64,000 nt of DNA from Nomia melanderi. Lineage: Eukaryota > Arthropoda > Insecta > Hymenoptera > Halictidae. Location: the NCBI RefSeq assembly GCF_051020985.1, contig NW_027475133.1:4960001-5024000 (forward strand), written 5' to 3'. Both the position numbers and the translations under genes were made by a program. Shown here piece by piece: positions 9,985-22,855 of the stretch. Numbering within the stretch: position 1 is the stretch's first letter; each line of letters begins with the position of its first letter. Below the pieces are notes generated by a model. That model made no database searches. It had not been told where the DNA came from and saw only the letters and a program-made list of their open reading frames with translations.

Positions 9985-11500
9985 CCGGACACTCAGGGTC
10001 AGGGTAAAATCCAATATATATCTGGTGATATCTCGGGTGCTATTACAGATAGCGCAATAAATCAAAGTGCATTGTCTGTAGGAGGCCCTGGCACATGAAT
10101 CTGTGCAGCGGGAACGACCTCGGACCACCATGGGCCGAGAAAACGACTGTCTCATGGGGCCGGACACTCAGGGACAGGGGAAAATCCAGTATATATCTGG
10201 TGATATCTCGGGTGCTATTACAGATAGCGCAATAAATGAAAGTGCATTGTCTGTAGGAGGCCCTGGCGCATGAATCTGTGCAGCGGGAACGACCTCGGAC
10301 CACCAGGGGCCGAGAAAACCACCGTCTCATGGGGCCGGGCACTCAGGGTCTGGGGAAAATCCAATATGTATCTGGTGATATCTCGGGTGCTATTAGAGAT
10401 AGCGTAATAAACCAAAGTGCATTGTCTGTAGGAGGCCCTGGCGCATGAAACTGTGCAGCGGGAACGACCTCTGACCACAAGAGGCCGAGAAAACCACCGT
10501 CTCATGGGGCCGGACACTCAGGGTCGAGGAAAAATCCAATATATATCTGGTGATATCTCGGGTGCTATTAGAGATAGCGCGATAAATCAAAGTGAATTAT
10601 CTGCAGGAGGCCCTGGCGCATGCATCTGTGCAGCGGGAACGACCTCGGACCACCAGGGGCCGAGAAAACCACCGTCTCATGGGGCCGGACGCTCAGGGTC
10701 GGGGAAAAATCAAATATATATCTGGCGATATCTCGGGTGCTATTACAGATAGCGCAATAAATCAAAGTGCCTTATCTGTAGGAGGGCCTAGCGCATGAAT
10801 CTGTGCAGCGGGATCGACCTCGGACCACCAGGGGCCGAGAAAACCACCGACACATGGGGCGGAGACTCAGGGTCGGGGAAAAATCCAATATATATCTGTT
10901 GATATCTCGGGTGCTATTACAGATAGCGCGATAAATCAAAGTGCATTGTCTGTAGGAGGCACAGGCGAATGAGTCTGTGCAGCAGGAACGACCTCGAACC
11001 ACCAGGGGCCGAGAAAATGACAGATATTCGGAATCCGTCACCCAAGGTCATGTGAAAATCCAGCATATATCTGGTGATATTTCGGGTGCTATTATAGATA
11101 GCGCAATAAACCAAAGTGAATTATCTGCAGGAGGCCCTGGCGCATGAATCTGTGCAGCGGGAACGTCCTCGGACCTCCAGGGGCCGAGACAACCAAGGTC
11201 TCATGGGGCCGGACACTCAGGGTCAGGGTAAAATCCAATATATATCTGGTGATATCTCGGGTGCTATTACAGATAGCGCAATAAATCAATGTGCATTGTC
11301 TGTAGGAGGCCCTGGCGCATGAATCTGTGCAGCGGGAACGACCTCGGACCACCAGGGGCCGAAAAAACCACAGTCTCATGGGGCCGGACACTCAGGGTCA
11401 GGGGAAAATCCAATATATATCTGGTGATATCTCGGGTGCTATTACAGATAGCGCAATAAATCAAAGTGCATTGTCTGTAGGAGACACTGGCGCATGAACC
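9985..11500 (+). repeat. 13-unit-offset duplication, copy 1
   Basis: About nine units match 12259-13774 at a constant offset of 2,274 bp (13 units minus 1). Shared rare variants include GGCACATGAATC near 10090, CACCATGGGCCG near 10126, AATGAAAGTG near 10235, the shortened GGGGCGGAGACTC unit and diverged segment S. Edges are approximate. Confidence 0.85.
11018..11069 (+). repeat. Diverged segment S, copy 5 (TGACAG form)
   Basis: Same form as copy 4, 1,574 bp later. It lies within the 2,274-bp-offset duplication. Confidence 0.9.
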
Positions 11501-12258
11501 TGTGTAGCGGGAACGACCTCGGACCACCAGGGGCCGAGAAAACGACTGTCTCATGGGGCCGGACACTCAGGGTCAGTGAAAAATCCAATATATATCTGGT
11601 GATATCTCGGCTGCTATTACAGATAGCGCAATAAATCAAACTGCATTGTCTGTAGGAGGCCCTGGCGCATGAGTCTGTGCAGCGGTGACGACCTCGCACC
11701 ACCAGGGGCCGAGAAAACCACAGTCTCATGGGGCCGGACACTCAGGGTCAGGGGAAAATCCAGTATATATCTGGTGATATCTCGGGTGCTATTACAGATA
11801 GCGCAATAAATCAAAGTGAATTATCTGCAGGAGGCCCTGGCGCATGAATCTGTGCAGCGGGAACGACCTCGGACCACCAGGGGCCGAGAAAACCGCAGTC
11901 ACATGGGGACGGTCACTCAGGGTCAGGGGAAAATCCAATATATATCTGGTGATATCTCGGGTGCTATTAGATACAGCGCAATAAACCAATTTGAATTATC
12001 TGCAGGAGGCCCTGGCGCATGAATCTGTGCAGCGGGAACGACCTCGGACCACCAGGGGCCGAGAAAACTAAAGTCTCATGGGGCCGGACACTCATGGTCT
12101 GGGGAAAATCCATTATATATCTGGTGATATGTCGGGAGCTATTACAGATACCGCAATAAATCGAAGTTCATTGTCTGGAGGAGGCCCTGGCGCATGAATC
12201 TGTGCAGCGGGAACGACCTCGGTCCACCAGGGGCCGAGAAAACCACCGTCTCATGGGG
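11501..12258 (+). repeat. Monomers between the 13-unit-offset copies
   Basis: About four units, including the GATACAGCGC unit near 11971 and the AAACTAAAGTC / GATATGTCGGGAGC pair near 12065-12140. The pair is the same marker as in cassette Q, without the TA expansion. Confidence 0.85.
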
Positions 12259-13774
12259 CTGGACACTCAGGGTCAGGGTAAAATCCAATATATATCTGGT
12301 GATATCTCGGGTGCTATTACAGATAGCGCAATAAATCAAAGTGCATTGTCTGTAGGAGGCCCTGGCACATGAATCTGTGCAGCGGGAACGACCTCGGACC
12401 ACCATGGGCCGAGAAAACGACTGTCTCATGGGGCCGGACACTCAGGGACAGGGGAAAATCCAGTATATATCTGGTGATATCTCGGGTGCTATTACAGATA
12501 GCGCAATAAATGAAAGTGCATTGTCTGTAGGAGGCCCTGGCGCATGAATCTGTGCAGCGGGAACGACCTCGGACCACCAGGGGCCGAGAAAACCACCGTC
12601 TCATGGGGCCGGGCACTCAGGGTCTGGGGAAAATCCAATATGTATCTGGTGATATCTCGGGTGCTATTAGAGATAGCGTAATAAACCAAAGTGCATTGTC
12701 TGTAGGAGGCCCTGGCGCATGAAACTGTGCAGCGGGAACGACCTCTGACCACAAGAGGCCGAGAAAACCACCGTCTCATGGGGCCGGACACTCAGGGTCG
12801 AGGAAAAATCCAATATATATCTGGTGATATCTCGGGTGCTATTAGAGATAGCGCGATAAATCAAAGTGAATTATCTGCAGGAGGCCCTGGCGCATGCATC
12901 TGTGCAGCGGGAACGACCTCGGACCACCAGGGGCCGAGAAAACCACCGTCTCATGGGGCTGGACGCTCAGGGTCGGGGAAAAATCAAATATATATCTGGC
13001 GATATCTCGGGTGCTATTACAGATAGCGCAATAAATCAAAGTGCCTTATCTGTAGGAGGGCCTAGCGCATGAATCTGTGCAGCGGGATCGACCTCGGACC
13101 ACCAGGGGCCGAGAAAACCACCGACACATGGGGCGGAGACTCAGGGTCGGGGAAAAATCCAATATATATCTGTTGATATCTCGGGTGCTATTACAGATAG
13201 CGCGATAAATCAAAGTGCATTGTCTGTAGGAGGCACAGGCGAATGAGTCTGTGCAGCAGGAACGACCTCGAACCACCAGGGGCCGAGAAAATGACAGATA
13301 TTCGGAATCCGTCACCCAAGGTCATGTGAAAATCCAGCATATATCTGGTGATATTTCGGGTGCTATTATAGATAGCGCAATAAACCAAAGTGAATTATCT
13401 GCAGGAGGCCCTGGCGCATGAATCTGTGCAGCGGGAACGTCCTCGGACCTCCAGGGGCCGAGACAACCAAGGTCTCATGGGGCCGGACACTCAGGGTCAG
13501 GGTAAAATCCAATATATATCTGGTGATATCTCGGGTGCTATTACAGATAGCGCAATAAATCAATGTGCATTGTCTGTAGGAGGCCCTGGCGCATGAATCT
13601 GTGCAGCGGGAACGACCTCGGACCACCAGGGGCCGAAAAAACCACAGTCTCATGGGGCCGGACACTCAGGGTCAGGGGAAAATCCAATATATATCTGGTG
13701 ATATCTCGGGTGCTATTACAGATAGCGCAATAAATCAAAGTGCATTGTCTGTAGGAGACACTGGCGCATGAATC
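12259..13774 (+). repeat. 13-unit-offset duplication, copy 2
   Basis: It is the partner of 9985-11500. Beyond about 13774 it no longer follows copy 1. It continues instead like 11850 onward, a jump of two units that indicates unequal exchange at that point. Confidence 0.85.
13292..13343 (+). repeat. Diverged segment S, copy 6 (TGACAG form)
   Basis: It is the partner of copy 5 at an offset of 2,274 bp, with the same flanking variants. Confidence 0.9.
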
Positions 13775-14759
13775 TGTGCAGCGGGAACGACCTCGGACCA
13801 CCAGGGGCCGAGAAAACCGCAGTCACATGGGGACGGTCACTCAGGGTCAGGGGAAAATCCAATATATATCTGGTGATATCTCGGGTGCTATTAGATACAG
13901 CGCAATAAACCAATTTGAATTATCTGCAGGAGGCCCTGGCGCATGAATCTGTGCAGCGGGAACGACCTCGGACCACCAGGGGCCGAGAAAACTAAAGTCA
14001 CATGGGGCCGGACACTCATGGTCTGGGGAAAATCCATTATATATCTGGTGATATGTCGGGAGCTATTACAGATACCGCAATAAATCGAAGTTCATTGTCT
14101 GGAGGAGGCCCTGGCGCATGAATCTGTGCAGCGGGAACGACCTCGGTCCACCAGGGGCCGAGAAAACCACCGTCTCATGGGGCTGGACACTCAGGGTGAG
14201 GGTAATATCCAATATATATCTGGTGATATCTCGGGTGCTATTACAGATAGCGCAATAAATCAAAGTGCATTGTCTGTAGGAGGCCCTGGCGCATGAACCT
14301 GTGCAGCGGGAACGTCCTCGGACCTCCAGGGGCCGAGACAACCAAGGTCTCATGGGGCCGGACACTCAGGGTCAGGGTAAAATCCAATATATATCTGGTG
14401 ATATCTCGGGTGCTATTACAGATAGCGCAATAAATCAATGTGCATTGTCTGTAGGAGGCCCTGGCGCATGAATCTGCGCAGCGGGAACGACCTCGGACCA
14501 CCAGGGGCCGAAAAAACCACAGTCTCATGGGGCCGGACACTCAGGGTCAGGGGAAAATCCAATATATATCTGGTGATATCTCGGGTGCTATTACAGATAG
14601 CGCAATAAATCAAAGTGCATTGTCTGTAGGAGACACTGTTGCATGAACCTGTGCAGCGGGAACGACCTCGGACCACCAGGGGCCGAGAAAACGACTGTCT
14701 CATGGGGCCGGACACTCAGGGTCAGTGAAAAATCCAATATATATCTGGTGATATGTCGG
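13775..14759 (+). repeat. Monomers repeating the GATACAGCGC and AAACTAAAGTC series
   Basis: The marker series seen at 11.85-12.2 kb recurs here near 13.8-14.1 kb and again near 16.2-16.55 kb, at offsets of about 11 and 14 units. Confidence 0.8.
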
Positions 14760-15110
14760 CTGCTATTACAGATAGCGCAATAAATCAAACTGCATTGTCT
14801 GTAGGAGGCCCTGGCGCATGAGTCTGTGCAGCGGTGACGACCTCGCACCACCAGGGGCCGAGAAAACCACAGTCTCATGGGGCCGGACACTCAGGGTCAG
14901 GGGAAAATCCAGTATATATCTGGTGATATCTCGGATGCTATTAGAGATAGCGCAATAAACCAAAGTGAATTATCTGCAGGAGGCCCTGGCGCATGAATCT
15001 GTGCAGCGGGTACGTCCTCGGACCTCCAGGGGCCGAGACAACCACCGTCTCATGGGGCCGGTCACTCAGGGTCAGGGTAAAATCCAATATATATCTGGTG
15101 ATATCTCGGG
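14760..15110 (+). repeat. 11-unit-offset pair, copy 1
   Basis: It matches 16684-17034 at offset 1,924 bp. Shared variants are CAAACTGCATTG, GCGGTGACGACCTCGCACC and GCGGGTACGTCC. Confidence 0.75.
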
Positions 15111-15589
15111 TGCTATTACAGGTAGCGCAATAAATCAAAGTGCATTGTCTGTAGGAGGCCCTGGCGAATGAATCTGTGAAGGGGGAACGACCTCGCACCA
15201 CCAGGGGCCGAGAAAACCACAGTCTCATGGGGCCGGACACTCAGGGTCAGGGGAAAATCCAGTATATATCTGGTGATATCTCGGGTGCTTTTAGAGATAG
15301 CGCAATAAACCAAAGTGAATTATCCGCAGGAGGCCCTGGCGCATGAATCTGTGCAGCGGGAACGTCCTCGGACCTCCAGGGGCCGAGACAACCACCGTCT
15401 CATGGGGCCGGACACTCAGGGTCAGGGTAAAATCCAATATATATCTGGTGATATCTCGGGTGCTATTACAGATAGCGCAATAAAACAATGTGCATTGTCT
15501 GTAGGAGGCCCTGGCGCATGAATCTGTGCAGCGGGAACGACCTCGGACCACCAGGGGCCGAAAAAACCACAGTCTCATGGGGCCGGACA

Positions 15590-15980
15590 CTCAGGGTCAG
15601 GGTAAATTCCAATATATATCTGGTGATATCTCGGGTGCTATTAGAGATAGCGCAATAGATCAAAGTGCATTGTCTGTAGGAGACACTGGCGCATGAACCT
15701 GTGCAGCGGGAACGACCTCGGACCACCAGGGGCCGAGAAAACGACCGTCTCATGGGGCCGGACGCTCAGGGTCAGTGAAAAATCCAATATATATCTGGTG
15801 ATATCTCGGGTGCTATTAGAGATAGCGCAATAAACCAAAGTGAATTATCTGCAGGAGGCCCTGGCGCATGAATTTGTGCAACGGGAACGACCTCGGACCA
15901 CCAGGGGCCGAGAAAACCACAGTCTCATGGGGCCGGACACTCAGGGTCAGGGAAAAATCCATTATATATCTGGTGATATA
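15590..15980 (+). repeat. 10-unit-offset pair, copy 1
   Basis: It matches 17339-17729 at offset 1,749 bp. Shared variants are GGGTAAATTCC, CAATAGATCAAAG, GGAGACACTGG and GAATTTGTGCAACGGG. Confidence 0.75.
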
Positions 15981-16683
15981 TCGGGTACCATTCGAGACAG
16001 CGCGATAAATCAAAGTGCATTGTCTGCAGGAGGCCCTGGCGCATGAATCTGTGCAGCGAGAACGACCTCGGACCACCAGGGCCGAGAGAACCACAGTCTC
16101 ATGGGGCCGGACACTCAGGGTCAGGGTAAAATCCAATATATATCTGGTGATATCTCGGGTGCTATTACAGATAGCGCAATAAATCAAAGTGAATTATCTG
16201 CAGGAGGCCCTGGCGCATGAATCTGTGCAGCGGGAACGACCTCGGACCACCAGGGGCCGAGAAAACCGCAGTCACATGGGGACGGTCACTCAGGGTCAGG
16301 GGAAAATCCAATATATATCTGGTGATATCTCGGGTGCTATTAGATACAGCGCAATAAACCAATTTGAATTATCTGCAGGAGGCCCTGGCGCATGAATCTG
16401 TGCAGCGGGAACGACCTCGGACCACCAGGGGCCGAGAAAACTAAAGTCTCATGGGGCCGGACACTCAGGGTCTGGGGAAAATCCATTATATATCTGGTGA
16501 TATGTCGGGAGCTATTACAGATAGCGCAATAAATCGAAGTTCATTGTCTGGAGGAGGCCCTGGCGCATGAACCTGTGCAGCGGGAACGTCCTCGGACCTC
16601 CAGGGGCCGAGACAACCAAGGTCTCATGGGGCCGGACACTCAGGGTCAGGGTAAAATCCAATATATATCTGGTGATATCTCGG

Positions 16684-17034
16684 CTGCTATTACAGATAGC
16701 GCAATAAATCAAACTGCATTGTCTGTAGGAGGCCCTGGCGCATGAGTCTGTGCAGCGGTGACGACCTCGCACCACCAGGGGCCGAGAAAACCACAGTCTC
16801 ATGGGGCCGGACACTCAGGGTCAGGGGAAAATCCAGTATATATCTGGTGATATCTCGGGTGCTATTAGAGATAGCGCAATAAACCAAAGTGAATTATCTG
16901 CAGGAGGCCCTGGCGCATGAATCTGTGCAGCGGGTACGTCCTCGGACCTCCAGGGGCCGAGACAACCACCGTCTCATGGGGCCGGTCACTCAGGGTCAGG
17001 GTAAAATCCAATATATATCTGGTGATATCTCGGG
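16684..17034 (+). repeat. 11-unit-offset pair, copy 2
   Basis: It is the partner of 14760-15110 with the same three rare variants. Confidence 0.75.
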
Positions 17035-17338
17035 TGCTATTACAGATAGCGCAATTAATCAAAGTGCATTGTCTGTAGGAGGCCCTGGCGCATGAATCTG
17101 TGCAGCGGGAACGACCTCGGACCACCAGGGGCCGAAAAAACCACAGTCTCATGGGGCCGGATACTCAGGGTCAGGGTAAAATCCAATATATATCTGGTGA
17201 TATCTCGGGTGCTATTACAGATAGCGCAATAAATCAAAGTGCATTGTCTGTAGGAGGCCCTGGCGCATGAATCTGTGCAGCGGGAACGACATTGGACCAC
17301 CAGGGGCCGAAAAAACCACAGTCTCATGGGGCCGGACA

Positions 17339-17729
17339 CTCAGGGTCAGGGTAAATTCCAATATATATCTGGTGATATCTCGGGTGCTATTAGAGATAGC
17401 GCAATAGATCAAAGTGCATTGTCTGTAGGAGACACTGGCGCATGAACCTGTGCAGCGGGAACGACCTCGGACCACCAGGGGCCGAGAAAACGACCTTCTC
17501 ATGGGGCCGGACGCTCAGGGTCAGTGAAAAATCCAATATATATCTGGTGATATCTCGGGTGCTATTAGAGATAGCGCAATAAACCAAAGTGAATTATCTG
17601 CAGGAGGCCCTGGCGCATGAATTTGTGCAACGGGAACGACCTCGGACCACCAGGGGCCGAGAAAACCACAGTCTGATGGGGCCGGACACTCAGGGTCAGG
17701 GAAAAATCCATTATATATCTGGTGATATA
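17339..17729 (+). repeat. 10-unit-offset pair, copy 2
   Basis: It is the partner of 15590-15980. The offset is one base short of 10 units because of the 1-bp deletion near 16079 (ACCACCAGGGCCGAGAG), which lies between the two copies. Confidence 0.75.
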
Positions 17730-17914
17730 TCGGGTGCTATTACAGATAGCGCTATAAATCAAAGTGCATTGTCTGTAGGAGGCCCTGGCGCATGAATCTG
17801 TGCAGCGGGAACGACCTCGGTCCACCAGGGGCCGAAAAAACCACAGTCTCATGGGGCCGGACACTCAGGGTCAGGGTAAAATCCAATATATATCTGGTGA
17901 TATCTCGGGTGCTA

Positions 17915-18350
17915 TTACAGATAGCGCAATAAATCAAAGTGCATTGTCTGTAGGAGGCCCTGGCGCATGAATCTGTGCAGCGGGAACGACCTCGGACCAC
18001 CAGGGGCCGAGAAAACCACAGTCTCATGGAGCCGGACACTCAGGGTCAGGGGAAAATCCAATATATATCTGGTGATATCTCGGGTGCTATTACAGATAGC
18101 GCAATAAATCAAAGTGAATTATCTGCAGGAGGCCCTGGCGCATGAATCTGTGCAGCGGGAACGACCTCGGACCACCAGGGGCCGAGAAAACCACCGTCTC
18201 ATTGGGCCGGTCACTCAGGGTCAGTGAAAAATCCAATATATATCTGCTGATATCTCGGGTGCTATTAGAGATAGCGCAATAAACCAAAGTGAATTATCTG
18301 CAGGTGGCCCTGGCGCATGAATCTGTGCAGCGGGAACGACCTCGGACCAC
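17915..18350 (+). repeat. 9-unit-offset pair, copy 1
   Basis: It matches 19490-19925 at offset 1,575 bp, with shared CTCATTGGGCCGGTC, ATATATCTGCTGATATC and CTGCAGGTGGCC variants. Confidence 0.75.
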
Positions 18351-19489
18351 CAGGGGCCGAGAAAACGACCGTCTCATGGGGCCGGACACTCAGGGTCAGT
18401 GAATAATTCAAAATATATCTGCTGATATCTCGGGTGCTATTACAGATAGCGCAATAAATCAAAGTGCATTGTCTGTAGGAGGCCCTGGCGCATGAATCTG
18501 TGCAGCGGGAACGACCTCGGAACACCAGGGACCGAGAAAACCACCGTCTCATGGGGCCGGACACTCAGGGTCAGTGAAAAATCCAATATATATGTGGTGA
18601 TATCTCGGGTGCTATTACAGATAGCGCAATAAATCAAAGTGCATTGTCTGTAGGAGACCCTGGCGCATGAACCTGTGCAGCGGGAACGACCTCGGACCAC
18701 CAGGGGCCGAGAAAACGACCGTCTCATGGGGCCGGACGCTCAGGGTCAGTGAAAAATCCAATATATATCTGGTGATATCTCGGGTGCTATTAGAGATAGC
18801 GCAATAAACCAAAGTGAATTATCTGCAGGAGGCCCTGGCGCATGAATCTGTGCAACGGGAACAACCTCGGACCACCAGGGGCCGAGAAAACCTCAGTCTC
18901 ATGGGGCCGGACACTCAGGGTCTGGGGAAAATCCAATATAGATCTGGTGATATCTCGGGTGCTATTACAGATAGCGCAATCAGCCAAAGTGTATTATCTG
19001 CAGGAGGCCCTGGCGCATGAATCTGTGCAACAGGAACGACCTCGGACCACCAGGGGCCGAGAAAACCACAGTCTCATGGGGCCGGACACTCAGGGTCAGT
19101 GAAAAATCCAATATATATCTGGTGATATCTCGGGTGCTCTTACAGATAGCGCAATAAATCAAAGTGCATTGTCTGTAGGAGGCCCTGGCGCATGAATCTG
19201 TGCAGCGGGAACGACCTCGGACCACCAGGGGCCGAGAAAACCACAGTCTCATGGGGCCGGACACTCAGGGTCAGGGGAAAATCCAATATATATCTGGTGA
19301 TATCTCGGGTGCTATCAGAGATAGCGCAATAAACCAAAGTGAATTATCTGCAGGAGGCCCTGGCGCATGAATCTGTGCAGCGGGAACGACCTCGGACCAA
19401 CAGGGGCCGAGAAAACGACCGTCTCATGGGGCCGGACACTCAGGGTCAGTGAAAAATCCAATATATATCTGGTGATATCTCGGGTGCTC

Positions 19490-19925
19490 TTACAGATAGC
19501 GCAATAAATCAAAGTGCATTGTCTGTAGGAGGCCCTGGCGCATGAATCTGTGCAGCGGGAACGACCTCGGACCACCAGGGGCGAAGAAAACCACAGTCTC
19601 ATGGAGCCGGACACTCAGGGTCAGGGGAAAATCCAATATATATCTGGTGATATCTCGGGTGCTATTACAGATAGCGCAATAAATCAAAGTGAATTATCTG
19701 CAGGAGGCCCTGGCGCATGAATCTGTGCAGCGGGAACGACCTCGGACCACCAGGGGCCGAGAAAACCACCGTCTCATTGGGCCGGTCACTCAGGGTCAGT
19801 GAAAAATCCAATATATATCTGCTGATATCTCGGGTGCTATTAGAGATAGCGCAATAAACCAAAGTGAATTATCTGCAGGTGGCCCTGGCGCATGAATCTG
19901 TGCAGCGGGAACGACCTCGGACCAC
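19490..19925 (+). repeat. 9-unit-offset pair, copy 2
   Basis: It is the partner of 17915-18350 with the same ordered variants. Confidence 0.75.
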
Positions 19926-22369
19926 CAGGGGCCGAGAAAACGACCGTCTCATGGGGCCGGACGCTCAGGGTCAGTGAAAAATCCAATATATACCTGGTGA
20001 TATCTCGGGTGCTATTACAGATAGCGCAAAAAATCAAAGTGCATTGTCTGTAGGAGGCCCTGGCGCATGAATCTGTACAGCGGGAACGACCTCGGAACAC
20101 CAGGGGCCGAGAAAACCACAGTCTCATTGGGCCGGACACTCAGGGTCAGGGAAAATCCAATATATATCTGGTGATATCACGGGTGCTATTAGAGATAGCG
20201 CAATAAACCAAAGTGAATTATCTGCAGGAGGCCCTGGCGCATGAATCTGTGCAACGGGAACGTCCTCGGACCTCCAGGGGCCGAGACAACGACCGTCTCA
20301 TGGGGCCGGACACTCAGGGTCAGGGGAAAATCCAATATATATCTGGTGATATCTCGGGTGCTATTAGAGATAGCGCAATAAACCAAGGTGAATTATCTGC
20401 AGGAGGCCCTGGCGCATGAATCTGTGCAACGGGAACGACCTCGGACCACCAGGGGCCGAGAAAACGACAGTCTCAAGGGGCCGGACACTCAGGGTCAGGG
20501 GAAAATCCAATATATATCTGGTGATATCTCTGGTGCTATTACAGATAGCGCAATAAATCAAAGTGCATTGTCTGTAGGAGGCCCTGGCGCATAAATGTGG
20601 CCAGCGGGAACGACCTCGGACCATCAGGGGCCGAGAAAACCACCGTCTCATGGGGCCGGACACTCAGGGTCAGGGGAAAATCCAATATTTATCTGGTGAT
20701 ATCTTGGGTGCTATTACAGATAGCGCAATAAATCAAAGTGCATTGTCTGTAGGAGGCCCTGGCGCATGAATCTGTGCAGCGGGAACGACCTCGGACCACC
20801 AGGGGCCGAGAAAACCACCGTCCCGTGGGGCCGGACACTTAGGGTCAGTGAAAAATCCAATATCCATCTGGTGATATCTCGGGTGCTATTACAGATAGCG
20901 CAATAAATCAAAGTGAATTATCTGCAGGAGGCCCTGGCGCATGAATCTGTGCAACGGGAACGACCTCGGACCACCAGGGGCCGAAAAAACCACAGTCTCA
21001 TGGGGCCGGACACTCAGGGTCAGGGAAAAATCCAATATATATCTGGTGATATCTCGGGTGCTATTACAGATAGCGCAATAAATCAAAGTGCATTGTCTGT
21101 AGGAGGCCCTGGCGCATGAATCCGTGCAGCGGGAACGACCTCGGACCACCAGGGGCCGAGAAATCCACAGTCTCATGGGGCCGGACACTCAGGGTCAGGG
21201 GAAAATCCAATATATATCTGGTGATATCTCGGGTGCTATTAAAGATAGCGCAATAAACTAAAGTGAATTATCTGCAGGAGGCCCTGGCGCATGAATGTGT
21301 GCAGCGGGAACGACCTCGGACCACCAGGGGCCGAGAAAACCGCAGTCTCATGGGGCCCGACACTCAAGGTCAGGGAAAAATCCAATATATATCTGGTGAT
21401 ATCTCGGTCGCTATTAGAGATAGCGCAATAAGCCAAAGGGAATTATCTGCAGGAGGCCCTGGCGCATGCATCAGTGCAGCGGGAACGACCTAGGACCACC
21501 AGGGGCCGAGAAAACCACAGTCTCATGGGGCCGGATACTCAGGGTCAGGGGAAAATCCAATATAGATCTGGTGATATCTCGGGTGCTATTACAGATAGCG
21601 CAATAAATCATAGTGCATTGTCTGTAGGAGGCCCTGGCGCATGAATCTGGCCAGCGGGAACGACCTCGGACCACCAGCGGCCGAGAAAACCACCGTCTCA
21701 TGGGGCTGGACACTCAGGGTCGGGGAAAAATCCAATATATATCTGGTGATATCTCGGGTGCTATTAGAGATAGCGCAATAAAACAAAGTGAATTGTCTGC
21801 AGGAGGCCCTGGCGCATGAATGTGTGCAGCGGGAACGACCTCGGACCACCAGGGGCCGAGAAAACCGCAGTCTCATGGGGCCGGACACTCAGGGTCAGGG
21901 GAAAATCCAATATATATCTGGTGATATCTCGGTTGCTATTACAGATAGAGCAATAAATCAAAGTGCATTGTCTGTAGGAGGCCCTGGCGCATGAATCTGT
22001 GCAGCGGGAACGACCTAGGACCACCAGGGGCCGAGAAAACTACAGTCTCATGGTGCCGCACACTCAGGCTCAGGGGAAAATCCAATATATATCTGGTGAT
22101 ATCTCGGGTGCTATTAGAGATAGCGCAATAAACCAAGGTGAATTATCTGCAGGAGGCCCTGGCGCATGAATCTGTGCAACGGGAACGACCCCGGACCACC
22201 AGGGGCCGAGAAAACGACAGTCTCAAGGGGCCGGACACTCAGGGTCAGGGGAAAATCCAATATATATCTGGTGATATCTCGGGTGCTATTACAGATAGCG
22301 CAATAAATCAAAGTGCATTGTCTGTAGGAGGCCCTGGCGCATGAATCTGTGCAGCGGGAACGACCTCGG

Positions 22370-22462
22370 ACCACCAGGGGCCGAGAAAACCACAGTCTCA
22401 TGGGGCCGGACACTCAGGGTCAGGGGAAAATCCAATATATATCTGGTGATATCTCGGGTGCT
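22370..22462 (+). other. Example of 5S-rRNA-like motif series in the monomer (possible 5S-derived satellite)
   Basis: In this representative unit ACCACC (22370), GTCTCAT (22395), CAGGGTC (22415), CTGG (22443) and CGGGTGCT (22455) occur in order. Vertebrate 5S rRNA has ACCACC, GTCTGAT, CAGGGTC, CTGGGAATACC and GGGTGCT in the same order. Spacing from ACCACC to GTCT is 25 here against 24 in human 5S, and from GTCT to CAGGGTC it is 20 in both. The segment between CAGGGTC and CTGG is about 10 bases shorter than in 5S and does not preserve the C box. It would therefore not be a working 5S gene. The match was made by eye against a remembered 5S sequence, and chance similarity is not excluded. Confidence 0.3.
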
Positions 22463-22812
22463 ATTACAGATAGAGCAATAAATCAAAGTGCATTGTCTGT
22501 AGGAGGCCCTGGCGCATGAATCTGTGCAGCGGGAACAACCTCGGACCACCAGGGGCCGAGAAAACCGCAGTCTCATGGGGCCGGACACTCAGGGTCAGGG
22601 AAAAATCCAATATATATCTGGTGATATCTCGGGCGCTATTAGAGATAGCGCAATAAGCCAAAGGGAATTATCTGCAGGAGGCCCTGGCGCATGCATCAGT
22701 GCAGCGGGAACGACCTAGGACCACCAGGGGCCCAGAAAACCACAGTCTCATGGGGCCGGACACTCAGGGTCAGGGGAAAATCCAATATATATCTGGTGAT
22801 ATCTCGGGTGCT

Positions 22813-22855
22813 ATTAGAGATAGCGCAATAAATCAAAGTGCATTGTCTGTAGGAG
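22813..22855 (+). repeat. Reciprocal recombinant segment (TTAGAG left, GCATTGTCTGTAGG right)
   Basis: The left end is TTAGAG, and the right part is AAATCAAAGTGCATTGTCTGTAGG split as in the other subfamily. It is the opposite combination to 1813-1856. Confidence 0.75.

Noticed and set aside
22370..22462. A functional 5S rRNA gene
   Set aside because: Only scattered motifs match. The internal control region between CAGGGTC and CTGG is shortened and altered, and the full 121-base sequence is not present.
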